Source of the DNA: Thermus caldilimi
GTDB taxonomy: Bacteria > Deinococcota > Deinococci > Deinococcales > Thermaceae
Assembly (NCBI RefSeq): GCF_004684245.1
Contig: NZ_CP038452.1
Span: 854,796-918,795, forward strand
Direction: 5' to 3'
DNA: 64,000 nt
A model generated the notes under the pieces. That model did no database searches. It had not been told where the DNA came from and saw only the letters and a list, made by a program, of their open reading frames with translations. Of this stretch, positions 9,252-19,155 are shown one piece after another. The translations under genes were made by a program, and so were the position numbers. Numbering within the stretch: position 1 is the stretch's first letter; each line of letters starts with the position of its first letter.

Positions 9252-9280
9252 TTCATCCTATCACATCCCTTGCGTATGAT
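9252..9280 (+). promoter_or_regulatory. Promoter of deoC (leaderless)
   Basis: TATGAT at 9275-9280 lies eight bases before ATG 9289, and a weak -35 (TTCATC, 9252-9257) is 17 bases upstream. Transcription would start at or next to the start codon. Confidence 0.55.
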
Positions 9281-9288
9281 GGCAGGGT

Positions 9289-9947
9289 ATGGACCTGGCC
9301 GCCCACATTGACCACACCCTCTTAAAACCCACCGCCACCCCGGAAGAAATCCTGAAGGTGGCGGAGGAAGCCCTGGAATACGGGTTTTTCGGCCTCTGCA
9401 TCCCTCCATCCTATGTTCCCTTGGTGCGGGAGCGTTACCCCCATGCTCCTTTTCGCCTGGTCACCGTGGTGGGCTTTCCCCTGGGCTACCAGGCCAAGGA
9501 AGCTAAGGCCCTGGAGGCAGCCTTGGCCATCGCCCAGGGAGCCGATGAGGTGGATATGGTGATCCACCTGGGCCGGGCCGCGGCTGGGGACTACCCCTAC
9601 ATCGAAGAGGAGGTCCGCGCGGTGCGCCAGGCAACGCCAAAGGCTGGGCTCAAGGTAATCCTGGAAACGGGGCACTTTACCCCGGAAACCCTAGAAAACC
9701 TGGCCGAGGCCGCCATCCAGGGCGGGGCTGACTTCTTGAAAACCTCCACCGGCTTCGGACCCCGGGGGCCAGCCTAGAGGACGTGGCACTCCTGGTGCGG
9801 GTGGCCCGAGGCCGGACCCAGATCAAGGCGGCAGGCGGCATCCGCGACCGGGACACTGCCATCAAGCTCCTCGAGGCGGGGGCCACCCGGCTGGGAACCT
9901 CCAGCGGGGTAGCCCTGGTGCAGGGAGAAGGCGGGGATGGGTACTAA
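9289..9947 (+). pseudogene. deoC: Deoxyribose-phosphate aldolase, one frame break
   Basis: DeoC cleaves 2-deoxyribose 5-phosphate to acetaldehyde and glyceraldehyde 3-phosphate. Residues 1-158 read normally (LAAHIDHTLLKPTAT, DEVDMVIHLG, and [10 protein letters not shown] with the Schiff-base lysine). The frame then breaks at the run of five G at 9764-9768. The next frame continues with the expected family ending, [14 protein letters not shown]...IKAAGGIRD...[10 protein letters not shown], to TAA 9945-9947. One added G gives a 219-residue protein of normal length. I consider the break a probable sequencing error. The end overlaps the next gene by 11 bases. Confidence 0.88.
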
Positions 9948-11082
9948 AAGGCGGCGGGAAAAGCCCACCCTGGCCGGGCTTCCCGGCTATTTGCTCCTCC
10001 TGGTCATCCTCCTCCTTTGGCTCTTCCAGGAGCTCCGTCCGGGCTTCCCCCCCCAGGCGGAAGCGGGGGGCGTGGAGGTCTACTTCATGCCCCAGGAAGG
10101 GGAGGCCGCCAAGGCCCGGCTCATCGCCCTTATGGACGGGGCCAAGGAAAGCCTGGATGGGGCCTTCTACGAGTTTCGCGACCTGGAGATCGCCAAGGCC
10201 CTGCTCAGGGCCAAGGAGCGGGGGGTGAGGGTGAGGCTCTACGGGGAAAGCGACTACCGAAACGACTTCCGCCGCTACCTGGTGGGTGGGGCCTTAGGCC
10301 AGCAAGGGGAAACTCCCCGGGTGCCCCAGGCAGCCCTACGGGAACGCATCCGGCCTTTGTCCCTGGACTGCGAGGAAATCGTGGGGATTCCCGTGTGCTT
10401 TGACGAACGGGAAGGCTTCATGCACCACAAGTTCTTGGTGGTGGACGGGCAGGCGGTCTGGACGGGAAGCACCAACATGACCTGGAACGCCTTCGCCCGG
10501 AACAACGAAAACAGCCTCCTCCTACCTTCTTCCACCCTGGCCCAAGGCTATGCCCAGGAGTTCACCGCCCTCTTCGAGGGCATCAAAGAAGGTCTGGGGA
10601 AACCCGTGGCCTTCCACCTTTCCCCGGAAAAGGGCATTCCGGCCGAGGGCACCGCCTACTTCAGCCCGAAAGGAGGTGCTTTGGGCCGGGAGGCCATCTT
10701 GGAACGGCTTAGGGCTTCCAGGACGGAAATCCTGGTGGCGGCCTTCGTCCTCACGGACCGGGAGGTGGTGGAAGCCTTGGTCCAGGCTCAGAGGAGGGGA
10801 GTGGGGGTCCAGGTCCTCCTGGAAGCCCGCAACCTTGGGGATAGCCGGGAAGACGACCTCCTGCGGGCCGGGGTGGCGGTGCGGAAGGACGGCAACCCCT
10901 ACACCCTCCACCACAAGGTGATGGTGATCGACGGAACCTTTGTCATCACGGGAAGCTACAACTTCACCGCCAGGGCCTGGCAGGTGAACAACGAGAACCT
11001 TCTGATCCTGCAAAGCCCCGCCCTGGCGGAACGCTACCGGGAGGAGATCCTAAGGCTATGGCGGGAAGGGCAACCCCTTTAG
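9937..11082 (+). CDS. Phospholipase D-like (HKD) protein, membrane-anchored
   Basis: 381 residues. One N-terminal membrane segment (about 14-30) is followed by two PLD repeats. HKD motif 1 is HHKFLVVD (His163, Lys165, Asp170) with the [10 protein letters not shown] follow-up; motif 2 is HHKVMVID (His325, Lys327, Asp332) with GSYNFTARA. Two complete motifs predict an active phosphodiesterase at the outer side of the membrane, acting on a lipid or nucleic acid. It overlaps deoC and maf, so it belongs to the same transcription unit. The substrate cannot be told from sequence. Confidence 0.88.
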   Translation: MGTKRRREKPTLAGLPGYLLLLVILLLWLFQELRPGFPPQAEAGGVEVYFMPQEGEAAKARLIALMDGAKESLDGAFYEFRDLEIAKALLRAKERGVRVRLYGESDYRNDFRRYLVGGALGQQGETPRVPQAALRERIRPLSLDCEEIVGIPVCFDEREGFMHHKFLVVDGQAVWTGSTNMTWNAFARNNENSLLLPSSTLAQGYAQEFTALFEGIKEGLGKPVAFHLSPEKGIPAEGTAYFSPKGGALGREAILERLRASRTEILVAAFVLTDREVVEALVQAQRRGVGVQVLLEARNLGDSREDDLLRAGVAVRKDGNPYTLHHKVMVIDGTFVITGSYNFTARAWQVNNENLLILQSPALAERYREEILRLWREGQPL

Positions 11083-11633
11083 TGCTGACCCTGGCCTCGG
11101 GAAGCCCTAGGCGCAGGGCGCTCCTCGAGGCCCTGGGCTTTCCCCTTAGGGTGGTGCCCCCTAGGGTGGAGGAAGCTGGGGAAGACCTTCCCCAAGACCC
11201 CAGGGAGCTGGCCCTAGCCCTGGCCCGGCGCAAAGGGGAGGAGGTGCCGGGGGAGTGGGTGCTGGCGGCGGACACCGTGGTGGACCTGGACGGCCGGGTT
11301 CTCGGCAAACCCAGGGATCGGGTGGAAAACCACCTTTTCCTCCGCCTCCTTTCCGGCAGAACCCACCAGGTCCACACCGCCATTTACCTGCGCACCCCTC
11401 AGGACCTGGTGGTGGAGGTGCACACCGCCCGGGTGCGCTTCCGCCACTTTTCCGAGGAGGAAATCGCTTGGTACGTGCAAAGCGGGGAAGGGCTGGACAA
11501 GGCCGGAGGCTACGGAGCCCAAGGCCTGGGAATGGCCCTCCTGGAGGGAATCGAGGGGGATTTCTACACGGTGGTGGGCCTGCCCGTGGCCCGGGTCTTT
11601 GTCCTCCTCTGGGAAAGGGGGTTTAAGCCGTGA
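11058..11633 (+). CDS. maf: Maf-family nucleotide pyrophosphatase
   Basis: 191 residues. Family motifs are [16 protein letters not shown] at the N-terminus, the catalytic [16 protein letters not shown], the [11 protein letters not shown] segment and [15 protein letters not shown] at the C-terminus. Maf proteins hydrolyse non-canonical or canonical dTTP/UTP/CTP-type nucleotides and are tied to septum arrest. The start at 11058 overlaps the PLD gene by 25 bases, and the stop overlaps mreC by 4. Its place just before mreCD and mrdA is common in bacteria. Confidence 0.94.
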   Translation: MAGRATPLVLTLASGSPRRRALLEALGFPLRVVPPRVEEAGEDLPQDPRELALALARRKGEEVPGEWVLAADTVVDLDGRVLGKPRDRVENHLFLRLLSGRTHQVHTAIYLRTPQDLVVEVHTARVRFRHFSEEEIAWYVQSGEGLDKAGGYGAQGLGMALLEGIEGDFYTVVGLPVARVFVLLWERGFKP

Positions 11634-12418
11634 GGGAAGTGGCCTTGCGGCGAAGCCTCTTCCTCTTCCTCCTGGCCTTGGGCCTGGCCATGGCGGCCCT
11701 AACGCGCCCCCTTGCCCCCCGCCTCGCCCTCACCCTTTCCCCCCTCACCGCCCCCCTGCCCGCCCTGGGCCACCGCCTGGGGCAGAACCTGCGGGCTGCC
11801 TCCGCCTTTCTCCTAAACCGCCAGGACCTCTACGGGGAAAACCGCGCCCTGAAGGCCCAGCTCGCCCAGTTGGAAAGCGAAAACCGCAGGCTTCGCCTCG
11901 AGGTGGAGCGCCTTTCCCGGGCCCTCAGGGTGCGGGCCTCGCAGGCCCCAGGGGTGGTGGCGGTGGCCCCGGTGGTGGGGGAGGATCTCTCTGGCCTTTA
12001 CCGCCGCCTGATCCTGGGCCTAGGGGAGCGGGATGGCCTCCGGGTGGGCATGCCGGTGACCGCCCCGGAGGGACTGGTGGGGCTCATCGTGGAGGTGGAG
12101 GAACGCCGGGCCCTGGTGCGCACCCTCCTGGACCCGGAAAGCCAGGTGGGCGTGCGGCCGGAAAAGGTCCCGGGGCGGGGAGTGGCCCGGGGTGTTCCCC
12201 CTGACCACCTGGTGGCGGAGTTTCCCCCCACGGTCCAGGTGGCTCCGGGAGATCTCCTGCTCACCGGAGCTCCCTTGGGCCTTTTCCCGGACGGGATCCC
12301 CGTGGGCCGGGTGGAACGCATCGAGCGCGTCCAAGGCGGTTTAAAGCTACGGGCTTGGGTCAAGCCTCTGGTGGAGCTTTCCCTACTGGAGGAGGTTATC
12401 GTGCTGAGGCCCTTATGA
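11630..12418 (+). CDS. mreC: Rod shape-determining protein MreC
   Basis: 262 residues. One N-terminal membrane helix (about 9-30) is followed by a coiled coil (about 65-98: [20 protein letters not shown]) and the two beta-barrel domains typical of MreC, with [20 protein letters not shown] and GRGVARGVP. It scaffolds the elongation machinery between cytoskeleton and peptidoglycan synthases in the periplasm. The GTG start overlaps the maf stop, and the stop overlaps mreD in ATGA. Confidence 0.92.
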   Translation: MREVALRRSLFLFLLALGLAMAALTRPLAPRLALTLSPLTAPLPALGHRLGQNLRAASAFLLNRQDLYGENRALKAQLAQLESENRRLRLEVERLSRALRVRASQAPGVVAVAPVVGEDLSGLYRRLILGLGERDGLRVGMPVTAPEGLVGLIVEVEERRALVRTLLDPESQVGVRPEKVPGRGVARGVPPDHLVAEFPPTVQVAPGDLLLTGAPLGLFPDGIPVGRVERIERVQGGLKLRAWVKPLVELSLLEEVIVLRPL

Positions 12419-12873
12419 TGGGGATCCTTCTCCTCCTCACCCTTGTGCTCTCCGGATTCCTAGGAGCCCTCTGGCCCCAGGGGTTGATGGCCCCTGACCT
12501 CTTCCTGGTCCTGGCCCTCCTTTATGCCCGTAGCCTTCCCTATTACCTGGGCCTCCCTTGGGCCTTTTTTCTTGGACTTGTGCAAGACCTCCTGGGCTAC
12601 GGGCTTTTGGGCCTCCATGCGGTGGGGCTCCTGAGCGCCAGCTACGCCTTCTATGCGGCAAGCCGCCGGCTGGCCCCGGGAGAGACCCCTGGGGTTCTCT
12701 TTTCCTTTTTGTGGGCCTTTTTGGCCAAGTGGGCGGGCTACTTTCTGGTGGCCTACTGGCTCCGCCTGGAGCTTCCTTCCCTCTTGCCTCTGGACCTTCT
12801 CCTCGAGGGCCTCTTCACCTTCCCCTTGCTCCTCCTGGCCTGGCGCCTTCTGCCCTCCCCCCGACGACCATGA
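12415..12873 (+). CDS. mreD: Rod shape-determining membrane protein MreD
   Basis: 152 residues, almost wholly hydrophobic, with about five membrane helices (for example LLLLTLVLSGFLGALWP and YYLGLPWAFFLGLVQDLLGY). The segment LPYYLGLPWAFFLGLVQDLL matches the conserved MreD core. The start ATG 12415 overlaps the mreC stop; an ATG one codon later is equally possible. The stop overlaps mrdA by four bases. It acts with MreC, PBP2 and RodA in cell elongation. Confidence 0.88.
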   Translation: MMGILLLLTLVLSGFLGALWPQGLMAPDLFLVLALLYARSLPYYLGLPWAFFLGLVQDLLGYGLLGLHAVGLLSASYAFYAASRRLAPGETPGVLFSFLWAFLAKWAGYFLVAYWLRLELPSLLPLDLLLEGLFTFPLLLLAWRLLPSPRRP

Positions 12874-14615
12874 CCGGCCGGCTTTACACCCTCATGCTCT
12901 TCTTCCTCCTGGCCTTCGGCCTCCTGGCCTTAAGGGCCTGGCACCTCCAGGTGTTGGAGCACGAACGGTACGCCCTAAGGAGCCAGGGCAACTACCTGAA
13001 GACCGAGGGCATTCCCGCCCCCCGGGGCCGCATCCTGGACCGCAAGGGGCGGGTGATCGCCCAGGACCGGCTGGTGGTGGACCTGGTGTACGAGGGGGGC
13101 GAGGTGGCCTTCAAGGAAAGGCTCCTCCCCCTCCTGGGCTTGCAGGAACTCCCCAAGGTCCAAGGCCCCACGGTCCTCAAGGCAGGGGTACCCGAGCACC
13201 TTCTGCCCACCCTGGCGGAGATCACCGCTGGGCAGAAGAACCTCAAGCTGGTGGAGCGCATCGAGCGCTCCTACCCCAATCCCATCTCGGGTCCCGTGCT
13301 GGGGTATGTGCTCCAGGCCAACGCCGAGCAGGTGAAACGGGGATACAGCCCCGACGAGCAAGTGGGCCAAGCGGGCCTGGAAGCAGCCCTCGAGACCTAC
13401 CTCCGGGGCAAGCGCGGGGTGAAGGCGGTGGAGGTCAACGTCCGGGGCGAGCGCCTCAGGGAAACCATCCTGGAGGAACCCACCCCCGGACAGGATGTGG
13501 TCCTCACCCTGGACCTGGACCTCCAGCGAGCGGCGGAAAAGGCCCTGGAGGAAGCCTTGGCTGACATCAATGCCGGGCGGAAGTCCAAGGGTCTTCCCCC
13601 CGCCACTCGGGTCAAGGGAGCCATCGTGGCCGTGAATCCCAAAACGGGGGAGGTTCTGGCCATGGCCAGCGCCCCCTCCTTCGATCCGAGCCTTTTCGCC
13701 AAGCGGCCCGTACCTCAAGAGGTCCAGGCCCTTCTTAAAGACAAGGACCTTCCCCTCCTGAACCGGGCGGTGCAACCCTACACCCCGGGTTCCACCTTCA
13801 AGTTGGCCACCAGCTATGCCCTGCTAGAGGAAGGGTACGTGACCCCCTCTACCACCTTCCGCTGTAGCCCTTACGTGGTCTTTGGGGGCCAGGTACGGCG
13901 CAACTGGGCCACCTGGGACATGGGCCCCATGACCGTGAAGGAGGCCATCGCCTGGAGCTGCAACACCTGGTACTACCAGGCGGTGGCCCAGGATCCCCTG
14001 GGGGTAGTGGACCGCCTGGCGGCGAGGGCCCACCTTCTGGGCCTAGGGGAAGCTACCGGGCTGGAAATCGCCGAGCGAACTGGGCTTCTCCCCACCCGGG
14101 CTTGGAAGCGACAGACCTTGAAAGAACCCTGGTACCCGGGGGAAACCCTTTCCCTGGCCATCGGGCAGGGCTCCCTCCTCACCACCCCAGCCCAGGTGGC
14201 CAGGATGCTCTCCACCCTCGTCAACAGCGGAGAGAAGCCCACCCTTCACCTGGTCAAACGCCTCGGCCCAAGGGAGGTTAAACCCCGTCTTGAACCGGTT
14301 CCCGGGCGTTTCTGGACCATCCTTCAAGAGGGCCTACGAAAGACCGTGAAGGAGGGTACCGCCCGCCATATCCTCGGGAACTTTCCCGTACCCACCGGCG
14401 GCAAAACGGGCACCGCGGAAACCCCAGGCAAGCGGGCGGGCCTCGAGCACGCCTGGTACATGGGTTACGGCCCTGCTGAACCCGGCTCCCCCTACCCTCC
14501 CCTGGTGGTGGTGGCCTTCTTTGAAAACGGCGGGGAGGGAAGCCGCGTGGCCCTTCCTGCGGTGCGCAAGGTAATGGCCGCCTACTGGCAGGTGGAAGAA
14601 GCCCAGGCCAGGTAG
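12870..14615 (+). CDS. mrdA: Penicillin-binding protein 2 (class B transpeptidase)
   Basis: 581 residues, normal for PBP2. A single membrane anchor (about 7-25) is followed by the dimerisation/pedestal domain with PAPRGRILDRKG and the transpeptidase domain with GSTFK (Ser308 nucleophile, SxxK), SCN in AWSCNTWYYQ and KTGTAE near 517. The start ATG 12870 overlaps mreD in ATGA; upstream in-frame codons are mreD shadow. It cross-links elongating peptidoglycan. No rodA gene follows in this window. Confidence 0.95.
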   Translation: MTGRLYTLMLFFLLAFGLLALRAWHLQVLEHERYALRSQGNYLKTEGIPAPRGRILDRKGRVIAQDRLVVDLVYEGGEVAFKERLLPLLGLQELPKVQGPTVLKAGVPEHLLPTLAEITAGQKNLKLVERIERSYPNPISGPVLGYVLQANAEQVKRGYSPDEQVGQAGLEAALETYLRGKRGVKAVEVNVRGERLRETILEEPTPGQDVVLTLDLDLQRAAEKALEEALADINAGRKSKGLPPATRVKGAIVAVNPKTGEVLAMASAPSFDPSLFAKRPVPQEVQALLKDKDLPLLNRAVQPYTPGSTFKLATSYALLEEGYVTPSTTFRCSPYVVFGGQVRRNWATWDMGPMTVKEAIAWSCNTWYYQAVAQDPLGVVDRLAARAHLLGLGEATGLEIAERTGLLPTRAWKRQTLKEPWYPGETLSLAIGQGSLLTTPAQVARMLSTLVNSGEKPTLHLVKRLGPREVKPRLEPVPGRFWTILQEGLRKTVKEGTARHILGNFPVPTGGKTGTAETPGKRAGLEHAWYMGYGPAEPGSPYPPLVVVAFFENGGEGSRVALPAVRKVMAAYWQVEEAQAR

Positions 14616-14618
14616 AAT
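14613..14618 (+). promoter_or_regulatory. -10 element for minC (leaderless)
   Basis: TAGAAT overlaps the mrdA stop codon (TAG) and ends six bases before ATG 14625, the spacing expected for a leaderless transcript. minC may thus have its own promoter besides readthrough. Confidence 0.5.
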
Positions 14619-14624
14619 AGCGCC

Positions 14625-15152
14625 ATGCGCCTCCGCGCCACCCCCAAAGCCCTAGCCCTGCGCCTGGATGGGGGCGAAACCCCAGAAGAAATTCAAAACC
14701 TCAAGCTGCCAGAAGATCTTCCCCTCGAGGTGGAGGTGGCCGGGCCTGTTTCGGGACCAGTGCTCCAAACCCTCCTGGAGCTAGGCCGGCCCCTTACCCT
14801 GATCCCTCCCAGAAACCGCCTTCCCGTCGGTACCCTGGTCCTCAGCAAGACCCTGCGTTCCGGCGAACGGGTGGAGCACCCCGGCACGGTGGTGGTCCTG
14901 GGGGATGTGAACCCGGGAGCCGAGGTGGTGGCCGGCGGGGATGTGATCGTGGTGGGCAAGCTGCGCGGCCTCGCTCATGCCGGGGCTGGCGGGGACGAGG
15001 AGCGCTTCATCTTTGCCCTGGAGCTGGCCGCCAAGCAGGTGCGCATCGGCCCCCATTTGGCCCAGGCGCCAGAGGAACAGGAAACCCGGGGCCCCGAGAT
15101 CGCCCGGGTCCGGGAAGGAAAGATCGTGGTGGAGGCTGCTAGAAAGCGATAG
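14625..15152 (+). CDS. minC: Septum site-determining protein MinC
   Basis: 175 residues, short for MinC (about 200-230). The C-terminal beta-helix domain is clear: SGERVEHPGTVVVLGDVNPGAEVVAGGDVIVVGKLRGLAHAG, with the conserved RSG-x-G and G-rich turns. The N-terminal FtsZ-inhibiting domain is reduced to about 65 residues. It blocks FtsZ ring assembly away from midcell. minD and minE are not adjacent. Its 3' end overlaps the convergent DUF420 gene by 14 bases. Confidence 0.88.
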   Translation: MRLRATPKALALRLDGGETPEEIQNLKLPEDLPLEVEVAGPVSGPVLQTLLELGRPLTLIPPRNRLPVGTLVLSKTLRSGERVEHPGTVVVLGDVNPGAEVVAGGDVIVVGKLRGLAHAGAGGDEERFIFALELAAKQVRIGPHLAQAPEEQETRGPEIARVREGKIVVEAARKR

Positions 15153-15576
15153 TTCCCGTTTCCACCCCGTAGCGCTTCAGCACCACATAAATAATCCAAC
15201 CCGACACGGCCACGTACAGCCATATGGGCACCAGTACCCTAGCCCAACGCTTGTGCAGGACGAACTCCCCCTTAAAAGCCCGCCAGATCACGTAAAGGGC
15301 CAAGGGGCCATTGATAGCGGCCAGTAGGGTATGGGTGATTAGGAGGAAGTAGTAACCGCCCCGCCAGGCCTCCGGCCCCCCGTAGGTGGTGGTGCCGTGA
15401 AGGGCCCATTTGGCAAGATAGAACACCAGGAAAAGGAGGGCTAAGGAAGTAGCCGTCAACATGGCCCGATGGTGGGCCACCCTGTTCCCCTTCTTGATCA
15501 AGACCACCCCTGTCACTAAGGCCAACCCGGAAAGCACGATGCTCCAAACCGCCAGCAAGCCCAGAAGCTCCTTCAC
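15139..15576 (-). CDS. DUF420 family membrane protein
   Basis: 145 residues with four membrane helices and the family pattern NRVAHHRAMLTATSLALLFL and FYLAKWALHG, rich in conserved histidines. DUF420 proteins are often found with haem-copper oxidases and cytochrome biogenesis genes and resemble short YozB-type proteins. No oxidase genes are nearby. The function is unproven; haem or copper handling is an inference from the histidines. It ends inside the minC 3' end. Confidence 0.8.
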   Translation of the reverse strand: MKELLGLLAVWSIVLSGLALVTGVVLIKKGNRVAHHRAMLTATSLALLFLVFYLAKWALHGTTTYGGPEAWRGGYYFLLITHTLLAAINGPLALYVIWRAFKGEFVLHKRWARVLVPIWLYVAVSGWIIYVVLKRYGVETGTIAF

Positions 15577-15851
15577 CGCTCCCCCTCCCCTAAACGCTCG
15601 CCTAGAAGCCGCACCGGCTCCAGCTTTGCGGTACGCGCGTAGCTATAGCCCTTCAGATAATCCTCTTCTTGGCCCAAAAGCTGGTAGAGCCTAAGGTAGG
15701 CCACAGCCAACAGCCCATCCCGCTCCCGCCCTGGGGGAAGCCGGTGGAGAAGCCTGACGATCTCGCGGAACCTGGGGACCTGGCTGGCCTCGAGGGGAGT
15801 TCCCCTCAACGCCCGGGCCAAGTCCGCCAAGGTATCACCGTTAGGCCTCAT
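15573..15851 (-). CDS. Small helical protein of unknown function
   Basis: 92 residues, largely alpha-helical with a TPR-like rhythm (LADLARALRGTPLEASQVPRF, then RDGLLAVAYLRLYQLLGQEE). No membrane segment or signal peptide is seen. It overlaps the start of the DUF420 gene by four bases and so is probably co-translated with it. I do not recognise the family. Codon use is typical of the window, which supports a real gene. Confidence 0.65.
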   Translation of the reverse strand: MRPNGDTLADLARALRGTPLEASQVPRFREIVRLLHRLPPGRERDGLLAVAYLRLYQLLGQEEDYLKGYSYARTAKLEPVRLLGERLGEGER

Positions 15852-15880
15852 AGCCCCCAGGAGTGTACCACACCCTGCCC

Positions 15881-16462
15881 CTAGGGAATACGCCGGCTGG
15901 TGCGGTTCCCAGCGGCATCCACCGCCAGCAACACAGCCCCGGCCGGCACCTCCGCGGAAAAGGCCACCGTAGCCTCCTTGGGGAGGGAAAGGGGATTGTA
16001 GCGATCGCCTACCTGAACCACCACCCGGTCCACTTGGACGTTGTCCTCCACCCGTCCATAAACCCGGTACAAGTTCCCCTCCCGCTCCACCCGCTCCAGC
16101 ACGATGCGAGGGGGCGCTGCATCCAGCACCAGGGAAACCCGCTTCCCCCCACGGTTACCCCGGGTATCCTCCGCCTCCAGGAGAAGCTCCACCTTCCCGG
16201 AGGCGGGGGCCTGCAAGCGGAAACGAAACTGAACCAAGCGCTTACCCGCTTCCTCAGGGGGCAGGACCTCTTGCCCATTCACCTTTACACTCGCCACCCC
16301 CGAGGGATCAAAGGCATAGCCCTGCACCCTAACCTCCCTTCCCGGGGCCACCGCTCCACCCAAGGGCTCGGTAAGCCCCATCTCAGGGGGGGCGGTGTCG
16401 GGCCTGGCGCAGGAGGAAAGAGCAAAAATAATGAGGAGAGGATAGAGGAGATGCGCACGCAT
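15881..16462 (-). CDS. Secreted lipoprotein with Ig-like repeats
   Basis: 193 residues from ATG 16462 (a GTG nine codons upstream is the alternative). The N-terminus is a lipoprotein signal: hydrophobic LLYPLLIIFALSSC with lipobox LSSC, then CARPDTAPPEMGLTEP. The mature part shows two or three bacterial Ig-like/Big units marked by FDPSGVASVKVNGQEV, LEAEDTRGNRGG and VDAAGNRTSRR. Such proteins bind or space envelope components; the exact role is unknown. It lies downstream of the small outer-membrane-like gene on the same strand. Confidence 0.75.
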   Translation of the reverse strand: MRAHLLYPLLIIFALSSCARPDTAPPEMGLTEPLGGAVAPGREVRVQGYAFDPSGVASVKVNGQEVLPPEEAGKRLVQFRFRLQAPASGKVELLLEAEDTRGNRGGKRVSLVLDAAPPRIVLERVEREGNLYRVYGRVEDNVQVDRVVVQVGDRYNPLSLPKEATVAFSAEVPAGAVLLAVDAAGNRTSRRIP

Positions 16463-16490
16463 CTCCCCTATCCTACAGGGTAAGCGCACT

Positions 16491-16928
16491 TCAACGCAGA
16501 ATCACACCTACGCGCCCCGCAAAATACGGCCCCAAAATTGGGGTGGGGAAGAGCACATGCGCACCAAGCTGACCCTCAAAGTAGGGATTAATGGCAGGAT
16601 CGGGTAGTTGCATCTCCACCCCTACAAGCCCATGGGGGTAGATTCCAAACACCGTGCCACCTAAGGCAATCGTTGCCCCCACGCCAAGCCCATAGTACCA
16701 GCTCATTCCTATGCTCGAGTAACCAGGCAAGGAAGCCTTTGCCAGGATCAAAGCGGCATCCCCCGCAATACCAAAGAAACCAAACCCGGCTCCGAGGCGG
16801 AGATTAGCGCTTTGATACTGGAGGCCAAGATACGTAGGGTAACCAGAATAGAAACCAACCCCTGGCGTCTGAGCAAAGCCAACAGATAACGCAAACATTC
16901 CTAACAAGCCCCAAAAAATTTTCCTCAT
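16491..16928 (-). CDS. Secreted small beta-barrel-like protein
   Basis: 145 residues. A signal peptide is clear (MRKIFWGLLGMFALSVGFAQ, cleavage after AQ). The mature part is glycine- and aromatic-rich with alternating hydrophobic strands (VGFYSGYPTYLGLQYQSANL and GPYFAGRVGVIL) and ends in an aliphatic strand, as in small outer-membrane barrels. GAGGTG lies before ATG 16928. It has a good promoter of its own overlapping the argJ stop. Base composition is noticeably less GC-rich than its neighbours. The function is unknown. Confidence 0.75.
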   Translation of the reverse strand: MRKIFWGLLGMFALSVGFAQTPGVGFYSGYPTYLGLQYQSANLRLGAGFGFFGIAGDAALILAKASLPGYSSIGMSWYYGLGVGATIALGGTVFGIYPHGLVGVEMQLPDPAINPYFEGQLGAHVLFPTPILGPYFAGRVGVILR

Positions 16929-16947
16929 TGCTGGCACCTCCACTTTA

Positions 16948-16976
16948 AGGTTAGGGAAACCGCCGATAGATGTCAA
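16948..16976 (-). promoter_or_regulatory. Promoter of the beta-barrel-like gene
   Basis: TTGACA (16971-16976) and TAACCT (16948-16953) are separated by 17 bases on the minus strand, with the -35 overlapping the argJ stop codon. This separates the envelope gene from the arginine operon. Confidence 0.75.
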
Positions 16977-18118
16977 GTAGTATATAAAGAATTTATCCTC
17001 ACATAGCCCTCCGTCAGATCACACCCCCATGCCACGCCTTCCCCCTTCCCCTCCTGAAGGTCCACCAGGATCTCCACCTCCTCGGAACGCATGGCTTGGC
17101 TCGCCACTTCCCGGTCAAAGGGGAGGGCACCCCCGGCGTAAAGGGGCATGCCCTGGAGGAAGATGTGGACCCTAAAGGGGTCGAAACGGGCCCCAGAGTT
17201 GCCGAGGGCAGCCAGAATCCTGCCCCAGTTGGGGTCGTTGCCGTAAAGGGCGCTCTTCCAGAGGGCGCTTCCCGCTACAGTTCTCGCCGCCCGCCTCGCC
17301 TCCTCCTCCGTGGCCGCTCCCACCACCCGCACGGTCATGAGCTTGGTGGCTCCCTCCCCATCCCGGGCGATCTTCCTCGCCAGCTCCTGGGCCACTGCCT
17401 CCAGGGCGGGGGAAAAGGCCTCAAGGGGGACTGCACCATAAGACCCATTCGCCATCACCAGGGCGAGATCGTTGGTAGAGGTATCCCCATCCACGGTCAC
17501 CTGGTTGAACGTGCGGTCTACGATACCCCGCCAGGCCTCCCTCAAGGCCTCCTGGGGTAAAGCGGCATCCGTCACCACGAAGGCCAGCATGGTGGCCATG
17601 TTGGGATGGATCATCCCGCTGCCCTTGGCGATACCCACGATCCTCGCCCCCCCTACCTCGGCCTCCGCCACCTTGGGAACTAAGTCGGTGGTAAGGATGG
17701 CCTCGGCAAAGGCATCGGCATAGGGAGCAAGTTCTATCTGGGGCAAACCCGCCTCTACCTTCTCCACGGGAAGAGGAACCCCGATAACCCCCGTGGAAGC
17801 GGTCAAAACCTCCTCCGCGGAAAGCCCCAAACGCAAGGCGGCCGCCTCCGCCATCCGCAGGTCATCCGCGAAGCCCCTTTCTCCGGTGGCGCAGTTGGCG
17901 TTACCTGCGTTGGCCACCACTGCCCGCAAGGTCCCGCCCTGGGCATAAAGGGCCCTACCCCGGTGGATGGAAGGGGCTGCAGCCCGGTTCTGCGTGGCCA
18001 CATAGGCCCAGGAAGCGGGAAGACCAGAAACCAGCAAAGCCAGATCGGGCTTGCCGGAAGGCTTGATGCCCGCCCGGGTAGCCCCGGCGCGAAAACCCCG
18101 GGGGAGCCTCACGGCCAT
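16973..18118 (-). CDS. argJ: Bifunctional ornithine acetyltransferase/N-acetylglutamate synthase
   Basis: 381 residues, family-normal. ArgJ moves the acetyl group from N-acetylornithine to glutamate, closing the cyclic arginine pathway. The autoproteolysis site is [13 protein letters not shown], with the threonine before VIG as nucleophile. Other signatures are [11 protein letters not shown] near residue 74 and [17 protein letters not shown]. The start ATG 18118 overlaps the end of argC by 10 bases. It is the last gene of argF-(small ORF)-argC-argJ. Confidence 0.96.
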   Translation of the reverse strand: MAVRLPRGFRAGATRAGIKPSGKPDLALLVSGLPASWAYVATQNRAAAPSIHRGRALYAQGGTLRAVVANAGNANCATGERGFADDLRMAEAAALRLGLSAEEVLTASTGVIGVPLPVEKVEAGLPQIELAPYADAFAEAILTTDLVPKVAEAEVGGARIVGIAKGSGMIHPNMATMLAFVVTDAALPQEALREAWRGIVDRTFNQVTVDGDTSTNDLALVMANGSYGAVPLEAFSPALEAVAQELARKIARDGEGATKLMTVRVVGAATEEEARRAARTVAGSALWKSALYGNDPNWGRILAALGNSGARFDPFRVHIFLQGMPLYAGGALPFDREVASQAMRSEEVEILVDLQEGKGEGVAWGCDLTEGYVRINSLYTT

Positions 18119-19155
18119 AGGCCCTCCTTGGGAAGTGCGGTCTCCTCAGGCAGACCCAGCATCCGGTTCAGGTTCTGGACCGCCTGCCCCGCCATCCCTT
18201 TCACCAGGTTGTCCAAGGCCGAAAACACCATAACACGCCCCGTTCTAGCTTCAAAAAGAGGCTTCACATCCACCCGGTTGGAAGCATAGGTGCCCTTGGT
18301 TTCCGGCAAGGCCCCTGTGATCCGCACAAAAGGTTCCTGGGCGTAGAAGTCCTGGTAAAGCTCGTCCAAGGCCTTTTGGTCCCAGTCCCCTTCCACCGCC
18401 GCCTCCGCCGTGACCAAGATACCCCGGGTCATGGGCACCAGGTGGGGGACGAAGGAAAGGCGCACCTCCCCTAGGGGCCCATGGGTGCGCACCGGGCGCC
18501 CCTGGGCCACAAGGCGGCCCAGGTTTCTTTCCATCTCCGGAATATGGCGGTGAACACCCCCCACCTTGTAGGGCTTAAGGTTCTCGTTGACCTCGGCAAA
18601 AAAGGTACCCTCCCCTTCCCTGCCCGCCCCGGAAACCCCGCTTAGACCCACCACAAAGGCCCCCCGCAGGGCACCTTCCGCCGCCAGAGGGGCCAGGGCC
18701 AAGGTGGTGGCCGTCACGTAACATCCGGGATTGGCCACCAGGCGCGCCCCCCCAAGCTCTTCCCGATGCAGCTCGGGAAGGCCATAGACCGCCTCCCGGT
18801 AGAGCTCTGGGCTTTTGTGCGGGATCCCGTACCAGGACTCGTAAACCTCCGGGGGAAGCCGGAAGTCCCCGGAGAGGTCTATGACCCGCTTGCCCTCCTC
18901 CAAGGCCTTGGGAGCAAGCTCCATGGCAAGCCCATTGGGCAAGGCCAAAAAAACCACCTCAGCCTGTTCCAGCACCTCTTCCAGGGTGCCAAAAAGCCCC
19001 TCATCCCATAGCTGGGGCCAGGCAGCGGAAAGGGGTTTGCCCTCGTGTTTGCGGCTGCTAAACCCTACCAGCTTCACCCCGGGGTGGGCCTTAAGAAGGC
19101 GGATCAGTTCCCCACCCCCATACCCCGAGGCCCCGATGATCCCCACCCTTACCAC
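18109..19155 (-). CDS. argC: N-acetyl-gamma-glutamyl-phosphate reductase
   Basis: 348 residues. The NADP-binding loop [17 protein letters not shown] is at residues 5-21; the catalytic cysteine lies in [20 protein letters not shown] and VHRHIPEME follow. The start is GTG 19155, with GGAGG four bases upstream inside the preceding small ORF; the ATG further upstream adds a non-homologous tail. The start overlaps that small ORF, so the two are coupled. Confidence 0.95.
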   Translation of the reverse strand: MVRVGIIGASGYGGGELIRLLKAHPGVKLVGFSSRKHEGKPLSAAWPQLWDEGLFGTLEEVLEQAEVVFLALPNGLAMELAPKALEEGKRVIDLSGDFRLPPEVYESWYGIPHKSPELYREAVYGLPELHREELGGARLVANPGCYVTATTLALAPLAAEGALRGAFVVGLSGVSGAGREGEGTFFAEVNENLKPYKVGGVHRHIPEMERNLGRLVAQGRPVRTHGPLGEVRLSFVPHLVPMTRGILVTAEAAVEGDWDQKALDELYQDFYAQEPFVRITGALPETKGTYASNRVDVKPLFEARTGRVMVFSALDNLVKGMAGQAVQNLNRMLGLPEETALPKEGLWP

